A stretch of DNA of 5,153 bases from Pseudomonadota bacterium (GTDB taxonomy: Bacteria; Pseudomonadota; Alphaproteobacteria; Rhizobiales; Xanthobacteraceae), in the NCBI GenBank assembly GCA_023414975.1, contig JAEZMI010000392.1, positions 1 through 5,153 on the forward strand. The letters run 5' to 3'. How positions within the stretch are numbered: the stretch's first letter is position 1; each line of letters begins with the position of its first letter. The position numbers and the translations under genes were made by a program. Below the pieces are notes generated by a model that saw only the letters and a program-made list of their open reading frames with translations, made no database searches and was not told where the DNA came from. Shown in pieces: positions 1 to 5,153 of this stretch.

Positions 1-221
1 AGCCGAACGATCTCGAACCGCCCGCGCGCGCCCTCGCGCCCGTGCTCGATGCGGTGAAGGCCGCACTTGTGGCGACGCCGGGGGCGCGGCTGGTGCGCAT
101 GTCCGGCTCCGGCGCGACCATGTTCGCGCTGTATGACGATTGCCGCGCCGCCGCCCGCGCGGCCAAGCAGATTGCAGCCGCCCGGCCGGGCTGGTGGGTC
201 AAGCCGACCGTGCTCGGCTGA
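1..221 (+). CDS. ispE: 4-(cytidine 5'-diphospho)-2-C-methyl-D-erythritol kinase, C-terminal part (5' end outside window)
   Basis: The window opens inside this gene; the frame begins at base 3 and runs 72 codons to TGA at 219-221. IspE phosphorylates CDP-methylerythritol with ATP in the cytosolic MEP pathway to isopentenyl diphosphate. The visible piece starts with NDLEPPA, typical of the IspE C-terminal domain. It then carries the third GHMP-kinase motif as MSGSGATMFAL (bases 99-131), the glycine-rich loop that closes over the substrate and phosphate site. It ends with a PGWWVKPTVLG tail, and the Trp-Trp-Val near the C-terminus is common in alphaproteobacterial IspE. The N-terminal ATP-binding part cannot be assessed. 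The next gene starts 25 bases downstream on the same strand, so co-transcription is plausible. Identification rests on motif recognition; another GHMP kinase is possible but much less likely given the NDLEPPA plus GSGAT combination. Confidence 0.93.
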   Translation, partial: PNDLEPPARALAPVLDAVKAALVATPGARLVRMSGSGATMFALYDDCRAAARAAKQIAAARPGWWVKPTVLG

Positions 222-246
222 GGCAGGGAACAGCGAGGCAGAAACC

Positions 247-585
247 ATGGCGAGCGTGCCCGTGACCACCCCTCTTGTCTTCGCCCTCGCGGCCTTTCTG
301 GAAATTGCCGGCTGCTTCGCCTTCTGGGCGGTGATGCACAGCGGGGCGAACCCGCTCTGGCTGGCACCGGGCGTCCTCAGCCTCATCGCCTTCGGCGCGG
401 TGCTCACCCAGGTGGAGGCGAGCGCGGCCGGGCGCGCCTTCGCCGCCTATGGCGGGGTCTATGTCGCGGCCTCGCTGGTCTGGCTCTGGTCGGTGGAGGG
501 GTTTCGCCCGGATCGGTGGGATCTCGTCGGCGGGGCCGTGTGCCTGGTCGGGGCGGCCATCGTGGTGTTCGGCCCGCGCGGCTGA
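247..585 (+). CDS. YnfA/UPF0060 family small integral membrane protein
   Basis: Encodes 112 residues, the usual length of the YnfA (UPF0060) family. Four hydrophobic helices are visible, at about residues 8-30, 36-55, 64-82 and 92-110. Family hallmarks are FLEIAGCFAFW in helix 1, GRAFAAYGGVYV leading into helix 3, and WSVEGFRPDRWDLVGG before helix 4. The protein should sit in the inner membrane. YnfA proteins resemble small multidrug resistance transporters, and efflux roles have been proposed for enterobacterial members, but the substrate here is unknown. I chose ATG at 247 because a GAGG (235-238) lies 8 bases upstream and the family N-terminus fits. The frame stays open upstream to 67, but that extension overlaps ispE and adds 60 low-complexity residues. 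It follows ispE by 25 bases, and its stop lies one base from the stop of the opposing patatin gene. Confidence 0.9.
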   Translation: MASVPVTTPLVFALAAFLEIAGCFAFWAVMHSGANPLWLAPGVLSLIAFGAVLTQVEASAAGRAFAAYGGVYVAASLVWLWSVEGFRPDRWDLVGGAVCLVGAAIVVFGPRG

Positions 586-586
586 G

Positions 587-1531
587 CTACCCCAGCACGG
601 CCTCGAGCCGGCGTTTCACCTCGTCCTTGGCGGGTTCCGCCGCCTTGAGGATCGCCAGGACGCGGAAGAAGTCGAGCACGCGGAAATCATGCACGTTGGG
701 CCGGATGAGGATGTCCGGCGCCCCGGATTTGAGCTTCTCCCCGACAATCGCGCTCGCCATGATCTGCAAGGTCGCGAACATCGCCTCCAGCGACTGGGGG
801 ATGCCACGCGTATCCGCGCCATGGCCGCCGGTGATATCCACGGCGAGCACGATCTCCGCCTTGGAGCGCAGGAGGTCGAAGGGCAGCGGGTTCACCGCCC
901 CGCCGTCCACCAGCGTGTGCCCGCCCAGTTCCACCGGGCGCATCAGGCCGGGAATCGCCAGCGAGGCGGCGATGGCCGGACGGATCGGGCCGTGGTCGAA
1001 CACCTTCTCGCAGCGGCCCCAGTAATCCGTCGCCACGACCTGGAAGGGAATGACGAGCTCGTCGAACCCTTCCGGAACCGCCGCCGGCAGGAAGCCGGCG
1101 ACCACCCGCTCGGCATCGACCAGCACGGGATTGCCCAGCCCGCCGAAAAGGTCGGCGATGCGCCCGACTCGGGCGGCGAGCAGGCGGCGCATCACCTCGC
1201 CACGGTTGCGCAGCGTGTGCGAGACGAGCTGGCGTATTTCCTTGGCCGGCATGCCCGCCGCATAGATGCTGCCGAAAAACGCGCCGATGGACGCGCCGGC
1301 GATGGCGCAGGGGCGAATGCCGAGTTCGTCCAGCGCCTCGAGGACGAGGATGTGGGACAGACCCCGCGCCCCGCCGGAGCCGAGCGCCACGGCGATTCGC
1401 GGCCCTGCCGGGGCGGTCGCGGGCAGGCTTTCGCCGGAGACGAAAACGCCCTGATGAGGCGTCTCGGCGGGCGGCTCGGCCGACGGGCGTGTGCCGCGCC
1501 GGCCGCGGGAAGCGGCGGGATGTTCGTCCAT
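587..1531 (-). CDS. patatin-like phospholipase family protein (RssA-like)
   Basis: Encodes 314 residues of the bacterial patatin family, which are Ser-Asp dyad lipid acyl hydrolases. The oxyanion-hole loop is GSGGARG at residues 51-57, the nucleophile elbow is GASIG at 79-83 (Ser81), and the catalytic Asp is in DGG at 209-211 (Asp209), within LVDGGAVNPLP. All catalytic elements are intact and correctly ordered, so the enzyme is probably active on phospholipid or another acyl ester; the natural substrate is not predictable. Residues 1-43 are a polar Pro/Ala/Arg-rich extension with no signal peptide or membrane helix, so a cytosolic or inner-membrane-face location is likely. The next Met is residue 94, beyond the active site, so ATG at 1531 is the only sensible start; GAGG at 1539-1542 lies 7 bases before it. 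It lies 51 bases downstream of purD on the same strand and seems to have its own promoter in that gap. Its stop, TAG at 587-589, faces the ynfA stop. Confidence 0.93.
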   Translation of the reverse strand: MDEHPAASRGRRGTRPSAEPPAETPHQGVFVSGESLPATAPAGPRIAVALGSGGARGLSHILVLEALDELGIRPCAIAGASIGAFFGSIYAAGMPAKEIRQLVSHTLRNRGEVMRRLLAARVGRIADLFGGLGNPVLVDAERVVAGFLPAAVPEGFDELVIPFQVVATDYWGRCEKVFDHGPIRPAIAASLAIPGLMRPVELGGHTLVDGGAVNPLPFDLLRSKAEIVLAVDITGGHGADTRGIPQSLEAMFATLQIMASAIVGEKLKSGAPDILIRPNVHDFRVLDFFRVLAILKAAEPAKDEVKRRLEAVLG

Positions 1532-1561
1532 GACCGCACCTCATGCCGCCTGCACGCGGCA

Positions 1562-1590
1562 ATTATATGAAAGGATGCGCGCTCAGACAG
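1562..1590 (-). promoter_or_regulatory. candidate sigma-70-type promoter for the patatin gene
   Basis: On the minus strand an exact TATAAT (1567 down to 1562) is preceded, at a 17-base spacing, by CTGTCT (1590 down to 1585), a 3-of-6 match to TTGACA. The -10 box ends 30 bases before the patatin ATG, leaving room for a leader of about two dozen bases that carries the GAGG ribosome site. The last base of the -35 element is the first base of the purD stop codon, so the promoter is fitted into the short gap. An exact TATAAT is unusual in such GC-rich DNA. The weak -35 keeps confidence moderate; read-through from purD could also supply transcript. Confidence 0.5.
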
Positions 1591-2854
1591 GATCGCTCCC
1601 CAGGGCGCGCCAGGCGATATCGCTGCGGCAGAAGCCGTCGGGCCAGTCGATGCGGGCAACGGCATCGTAGGCCCGCTCGCGCGCCTCGGCCACATTCGCG
1701 CCGATGGCGGTGACGTTGAGCACCCGCCCGCCATTGGCGACGAGCACCGCGCCGGCCCGCTTCGTGCCGGCATGGAACACCTTCACGCCCGGAATCTGCT
1801 CGGCCGCGCCGATGCCGGCGATGCGCGTGCCCTTCTGGTAGCTGCCGGGATAACCGCGCGCCGCCATGACCACGGTGATCGCGGCTTCCGGCCTCATGGG
1901 CACGGGCTGGTCCTCCAGCTGGCCGGTGGCCACGGCGTGCAGGATCGGCAGGAGGTCGCCCTCCATGCGCAGCATCAGGACCTGGCACTCGGGGTCACCG
2001 AAGCGGACATTGTATTCGATCAGCTTCGGCCCCTCGCGGGTGATCATCAGCCCGGCGAACAGCACGCCGCGATAGGCGCTCGCCGCATCCGCCAAGGCGC
2101 GGGCGGTGGGCTTGATGATGTCGTGCAGCGTGCGGCGCTCCATCTCGGCCGTGAACACCGGGGCGGGCGAATAGGCGCCCATGCCGCCCGTATTGGGCCC
2201 GCGATCTCCATCATAGGCGCGCTTGTGGTCTTGCGCCGAACCGAAGGGAAGCACCGTCTCGCCATCGACGAGGCAGAAGAACGAGACCTCCTCGCCCTCC
2301 AGAAACTCCTCGATGAGGATTTCCGTGCCGGCCCCGCCCATGGCGAACACCTCGTCGACGCCGTCCAGCGCCTCGTCCACGCTCATGGCGACGATGACGC
2401 CCTTGCCGGCCATCAGGCCGTCGGCCTTCAGCACAATCGGCGCGCCATGGGCGCGGATGAAGGCGCGGGCTTCCTCGGCCTCGGTGAAACGGCCAAAGGC
2501 GGCCGTCGGAATGTCATGCGCCTTGCACAGCTCCTTGGTGAAAAGCTTGGAGCCTTCGAGCTGCGCGGCGACACGGCGCGGGCCGAAAACCGGCAGGCCT
2601 TCGGCAATCAGCCGGTCGGCGATGCCGTCGACCAGCGGCGCCTCGGGGCCGACCACGACGAGGTCGATCTTCTCCGCCCCGCACAGGGTGACGAGCGCGT
2701 CATGGTCGTCGAGCGGAATGTCGAAGCAGGTCGCGTGCTCGGCGATGCCGGGATTGCCCGGAACCGCGTAGAGCTGGCCGAGAAGCGGGCTCTGCGCCAG
2801 CTTCCAGGCGAGCGCGTGTTCACGGCCACCCGAACCGAGCAGTAGAACATTCAT
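1583..2854 (-). CDS. purD: phosphoribosylamine--glycine ligase (GAR synthetase)
   Basis: Encodes 423 residues, full length for bacterial monofunctional PurD. The enzyme joins glycine to 5-phosphoribosylamine using ATP, the second step of de novo purine synthesis in the cytosol. The N-terminal fold opens with MNVLLLGSGGREHALAWKL, and VVVGPEAPLVDG follows at 67-77. The ATP-grasp domain shows FGPRRVAAQLEGSKLFTK (90-107), LKADGLMAGKGV (142-153), QDHKRAYDGDRGPNTGGMG (208-226) and the GARS signature RFGDPECQ (284-291), with the metal-binding Glu280/Asn282 region (IEYNVRFGD) intact. The C-terminal domain has VVMAARGYPGSY (328-339), HAGTK (361-365) and the DIAWRAL end. The ATG at 2854 has GGAGG (2863-2867) 8 bases upstream and matches the family N-terminus. 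It is 112 bases downstream of macB and 51 bases upstream of the patatin gene, all co-oriented. It is not a PurD fusion and shows no sign of damage. Confidence 0.98.
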   Translation of the reverse strand: MNVLLLGSGGREHALAWKLAQSPLLGQLYAVPGNPGIAEHATCFDIPLDDHDALVTLCGAEKIDLVVVGPEAPLVDGIADRLIAEGLPVFGPRRVAAQLEGSKLFTKELCKAHDIPTAAFGRFTEAEEARAFIRAHGAPIVLKADGLMAGKGVIVAMSVDEALDGVDEVFAMGGAGTEILIEEFLEGEEVSFFCLVDGETVLPFGSAQDHKRAYDGDRGPNTGGMGAYSPAPVFTAEMERRTLHDIIKPTARALADAASAYRGVLFAGLMITREGPKLIEYNVRFGDPECQVLMLRMEGDLLPILHAVATGQLEDQPVPMRPEAAITVVMAARGYPGSYQKGTRIAGIGAAEQIPGVKVFHAGTKRAGAVLVANGGRVLNVTAIGANVAEARERAYDAVARIDWPDGFCRSDIAWRALGSDPV

Positions 2855-2888
2855 GCGGCAAGCCTCCAGCGCCCCGACCTTGCGTTTC

Positions 2889-2904
2889 GCCTAAACGTTC
2901 AGGC
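2889..2904. promoter_or_regulatory. near-perfect palindrome in the purD leader, possible operator
   Basis: The 16-base element reads GCCTGAACGTTTAGGC on the minus strand. Its two 8-base halves are complementary at seven of eight positions, and the odd pair is a G-T wobble on that strand. The centre is AACGTT. It lies 34 bases upstream of the purD ATG, where a promoter or early leader is expected. An even palindrome with a central CG is the general shape of LacI-family operators, and the core AAACGTTT-like centre recalls the gammaproteobacterial PurR box, though the arms differ. With no spacer it is better read as a DNA-binding dyad than as a transcription terminator. No convincing -10 or -35 boxes were found beside it. 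The assignment as an operator is inference. Confidence 0.3.
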
Positions 2905-2966
2905 CGCACGGGGCAAGGGTCGTGTGGCTCGCCCGCCCTGCTACGCGGAGCCGTTCAGCCTCACCC

Positions 2967-5033
2967 CTACTCGTAAGCGAGCGCCACCACGGGGTCCATG
3001 CCGGCGGCCTTGCGGGCGGGCAGGTAGCCGAAGATCAGTCCGGTGAGGAAGGCGCAGCCGAAAGCCAGAACCGGCGGCAGCAGCGACAGCACGATGGTAA
3101 CGCCGAGATATTCGAGCCCCAGCGCCACGCCGATGCCAAGCGCCACGCCCACCGCCCCGCCAACGCCGCACACGACCAGGGCCTCGGTGTTGAACTGCAG
3201 CATGATGTTGCTCATGCGCGCCCCCGTCGCCATGCGGATGCCGATCTCGCGGGTGCGCTCCGTCACGCTCACCAGCATGATGTTCATCACCCCGATACCC
3301 GCCACCAGCAGCGAGATGGCGGCGACGCAGCCGAGCACCAGGGTGAGCGTGTTCTGCGTCTCGAGGGCCGTTTCCAGGAACTGCGCGGTGTTGCGCACCT
3401 GAAAATCCTCCGCCTGATGGCGCTCGGTGATGATGCGAGTGATCGCCTGCTCGACCTGCGGAATCTCCTCCGCCTTCTCCACCTTGACGGTGATCGAGTT
3501 GACGAAGCGCCGGCCGAACACCCGCACGAAGCCGGTGGAGATGGGCACCAGCGCCACATCGTCCTGGTCCTGCCCGAAGGCGTTGGCGCCGCGCGGGGCG
3601 AGCACGCCGATCACCTCATAGGGCACGTTCTTGACCAGCACATACTGGCCCAGCGGGTCGTCCCCGCCGAACAGGTTGTTCACCACCGTCTGGCCGAGCA
3701 CGATCACCGGCGCGTAGGCGCGCACATCGGCCGGGGTGAACATGACCCCGCGCGCCAGGGACCAGTCGCGCGCCTCCAGATAATCGGCGCTGGTGCCGGT
3801 GACGGAGGTGTAATAGTCGGCCGAGCCCACGCGCATCGTGTAGCGGCCGGTGCGCTCGGGCGCGATGGCGCTTATGCCGGGTATGATCCGCAGCGCGTCG
3901 GCATCCTCCGGCAGCAGCGTCGCGTTGTCGCCGCTGCTGCGCACTCCGGCCGCGCCGGGGCGCACGATCAGGAGATTGGTGCCGATCTGCGAGATGCGCT
4001 CCAGCACGCTCTGCTTGCCGCCATCGCCCACCGCCAGCATGGTGATGACCGAGGCGACGCCGATGACGATGCCCAGCAGCGTCAGCGCCGTGCGGAACAG
4101 GTTCGCCCCCATCGAGGCGAAGGCCATGCGCACGGCTTCCGCCAGATCGGGCACGAAGCGGGCGAACCCGCCGGCACCGCTGGCGCGCGCCCCCGGCAGC
4201 GGGGCCCGCGCGGGCTCCGGCTCCCGCCGCTCGTCGGAAACGATATGCCCGTCCTGAAAGCGCACCACGCGGCGGGCATGGGCGGCGACGTCGGGATCAT
4301 GGGTGATGAGGATGACCGTGTGGCCTTCCGCGTTCAGCTCGGTCAGCAGCGCCAGCACGTCCTCGCCGCTGCGCGAATCCAGCGCGCCGGTGGGTTCGTC
4401 CGCGAGGATGACCGGGGCGGCGTTCATCAGCGCGCGGGCGATGGAGACGCGCTGCTGCTGGCCGCCGGAAAGCTGGCTCGGGCGATGCTCGGCACGCTCG
4501 CCAAGCCCCAGCCGGGCGAGCAGCCGGTGCGCCCGCGTCGTGCGGCTCTCCTGCGGCGTGCCGGCATAGATGGCGGGGATCTCGACATTCTCCGCCGCCG
4601 TCAGCATCGGCAGCAGGTTGTAGCGCTGGAACACGAAGCCGAAGGTCGAGCAGCGCAGCGCCGCGAGCTGGTCGGGGTCAAGCCCGGCGACATCGACGCC
4701 GTCCACCCGGTAGGTGCCGGAGGAGGGACGATCCAGGCAGCCGACGATGTTCATCAGCGTCGACTTGCCCGAGCCCGACTGGCCCATGATGGCGACGAAC
4801 TCGCCGGGATGAATGGCGAGCGAGACGCGGTCGAGCGCGCGCACCACCGTCTCGCCATTGGGATAGATACGGCTGACATCGGTGAGCTCGATGATCGGGC
4901 GCAGCGGCACCGCGCGTCCCGGCGCGGGGGCAGGCAGGGCGTCGAGACGCGTCGCGGCCGCGGCGCCGTCAGCGGTGCCGTCAGCGGTGCCGTCAGCGTC
5001 TTGGCTCATGCCCGCATGCGCATCCTCGCTCAT
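2967..5033 (-). CDS. macB: MacB-type ABC transporter, fused ATP-binding protein and permease
   Basis: Encodes 688 residues with MacB architecture. The N-terminal ATPase has Walker A GQSGSGKST (84-92), Q-loop Gln136, signature LSGGQQQR (188-195), Walker B VILADEP (208-214) with catalytic Glu213, and switch His245, all intact. A linker (about 265-300) leads to TM1 (about 313-335), then a periplasmic domain of roughly 225 residues (about 336-560), then three helices near 563-588, 614-638 and 645-670. The ERTREIGIRMATGA stretch (592-605) after TM2 is typical of FtsX/MacB permeases. MacB is a mechanotransmission pump that works with a MacA adaptor and an outer-membrane TolC-type channel to expel periplasmic macrolides, peptides, lipopeptides or siderophores; the substrate is not predictable here. 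The start at 5033 is supported by GAGGAGG (5039-5045) overlapping the upstream gene's stop. It adds a low-complexity extension of about 45 residues before the usual MacB N-terminus. A GTG at 4910 (residue 42) is an alternative with a weaker ribosome site. Confidence 0.93.
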   Translation of the reverse strand: MSEDAHAGMSQDADGTADGTADGAAAATRLDALPAPAPGRAVPLRPIIELTDVSRIYPNGETVVRALDRVSLAIHPGEFVAIMGQSGSGKSTLMNIVGCLDRPSSGTYRVDGVDVAGLDPDQLAALRCSTFGFVFQRYNLLPMLTAAENVEIPAIYAGTPQESRTTRAHRLLARLGLGERAEHRPSQLSGGQQQRVSIARALMNAAPVILADEPTGALDSRSGEDVLALLTELNAEGHTVILITHDPDVAAHARRVVRFQDGHIVSDERREPEPARAPLPGARASGAGGFARFVPDLAEAVRMAFASMGANLFRTALTLLGIVIGVASVITMLAVGDGGKQSVLERISQIGTNLLIVRPGAAGVRSSGDNATLLPEDADALRIIPGISAIAPERTGRYTMRVGSADYYTSVTGTSADYLEARDWSLARGVMFTPADVRAYAPVIVLGQTVVNNLFGGDDPLGQYVLVKNVPYEVIGVLAPRGANAFGQDQDDVALVPISTGFVRVFGRRFVNSITVKVEKAEEIPQVEQAITRIITERHQAEDFQVRNTAQFLETALETQNTLTLVLGCVAAISLLVAGIGVMNIMLVSVTERTREIGIRMATGARMSNIMLQFNTEALVVCGVGGAVGVALGIGVALGLEYLGVTIVLSLLPPVLAFGCAFLTGLIFGYLPARKAAGMDPVVALAYE
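4965..4998. repeat. 12-base tandem repeat inside the 5' end of macB
   Basis: On the plus strand the unit GCCGTCAGCGGT occurs at 4965-4976 and 4977-4988, with ten matching bases of a third copy at 4989-4998. Read in the macB frame it encodes a repeated four-residue Thr-Ala-Asp-Gly motif around residues 12-23. The unit length is a multiple of three, so gain or loss of copies would change only the length of the N-terminal tail and not the reading frame. Confidence 0.9.
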
Positions 5034-5043
5034 CCCGCCCTCC

Positions 5044-5153
5044 TCAGCCGAGGCGCAGCGGCATGGAGGGCGGACGCTGGCCGCCGGGGCCGCCCGGCCG
5101 CGCCCGGCCCCCCCCGGGCCCCGGGGTGACCCTTTCGCCCCGGTCCAGCCCCG
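5044..5153 (-). CDS. probable MacA/HlyD-type periplasmic adaptor subunit, extreme C-terminus (5' end outside window)
   Basis: An open frame enters from the right edge at base 5151 and runs 35 codons to TGA at 5044-5046. It begins GLDRGERVTPG, resembling the GL-x-x-GD-x-V motif near the end of MacA/HlyD adaptors, and then becomes a Gly/Pro/Arg-rich tail ending PSMPLRLG. Such glycine-proline-rich tails are common at the end of alphaproteobacterial MacA-like adaptors. Only 10 bases separate the stop from the MacB start, and the MacB ribosome site overlaps the TGA (TGAGGAGG), which implies co-transcription and probably coupled translation. The adaptor would span the periplasm between MacB and an outer-membrane channel. 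The identity is inferred from a short tail plus the operon position. A run of eight G bases (5108-5115) in the tail is a possible slippage or sequencing-error site. Confidence 0.65.
   Translation of the reverse strand, partial: GLDRGERVTPGPGGGRARPGGPGGQRPPSMPLRLG

Noticed and set aside
67..246. Upstream extension of the ynfA frame to an ATG at 67
   Set aside because: It would overlap the ispE coding end in another frame and add 60 low-complexity residues absent from the YnfA family; ATG at 247 has a good ribosome site.
449..1570. 373-codon plus-strand frame overlapping the ynfA end and opposite the patatin gene
   Set aside because: It overlaps two well-supported genes and its translation is Arg/Ala/His-rich without domain features.
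1772..2845. 357-codon plus-strand frame opposite purD
   Set aside because: Antisense shadow of purD; low-complexity composition and no family motif.
2926..2952. Inverted repeat GGCTC/GAGCC downstream of macB as a terminator
   Set aside because: The stem is only five pairs with a 17-base interior that pairs poorly, and no T-run follows on the minus strand.
2855..2966. Purine riboswitch in the purD leader
   Set aside because: The 112-base gap shows no recognisable purine aptamer pairing, and such riboswitches are not typical of this group; only the short palindrome stands out.
4986..5009. MacB start at the second ATG (5009)
   Set aside because: Its nearest purine-rich ribosome-like site is about 14 bases away, too far, whereas the ATG at 5033 has GAGGAGG at 5-base spacing.
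2922..5129. 735-codon open frame on the plus strand opposite macB
   Set aside because: It is antisense to a gene with all MacB motifs. The translation is His/Arg/Ala/Gln-rich low-complexity sequence with no recognisable domain, as expected opposite GC-rich coding DNA.
1..5153. Search for an undescribed mobile, defence or CRISPR system
   Set aside because: No transposase, integrase, toxin-antitoxin, direct-repeat array or tRNA-linked boundary was seen; every long stretch is explained by known families.

Overview
The window is a GC-rich stretch of bacterial chromosome. It looks alphaproteobacterial, perhaps Hyphomicrobiales/Xanthobacteraceae-like. That placement rests on base composition, the style of the IspE, PurD and MacB proteins and the gene mix; no rRNA or other phylogenetic marker is present. 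All coding capacity is accounted for by six genes in two opposing blocks. No mobile element, CRISPR array, tRNA or rRNA was seen, and there is no gene-free stretch over 300 bases.

Left block, plus strand (1-585): the 3' end of ispE (MEP isoprenoid pathway kinase) is followed 25 bases later by a complete small four-helix membrane protein of the YnfA/UPF0060 family. The second gene may be read from the ispE transcript.

Right block, minus strand (reading from 5153 down to 587): the 3' end of a gene that looks like a MacA/HlyD-type periplasmic adaptor, then a MacB-type fused ATPase-permease starting 10 bases later, then purD (purine synthesis), then a patatin-like phospholipase gene. The adaptor tail is read from only 35 codons, but its position and composition fit a macA-macB efflux pair. 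purD sits 112 bases beyond macB, behind a leader holding a near-perfect 16-base palindrome. The patatin gene lies 51 bases beyond purD and appears to have its own promoter with an exact TATAAT box, placed just after the purD stop codon.

The two blocks meet tail to tail with a single base between the ynfA and patatin stop codons, so there is no intergenic room for a terminator. The gene functions (isoprenoids, purines, export, lipid hydrolysis) do not form an obvious pathway. I read this as ordinary core/housekeeping chromosome plus an efflux operon, not a new defence or mobile system. The points worth a second look are the purD palindrome, the patatin promoter, the tail-to-tail junction, the repeat-bearing N-terminal extension of MacB, and the G-run at the end of macA.
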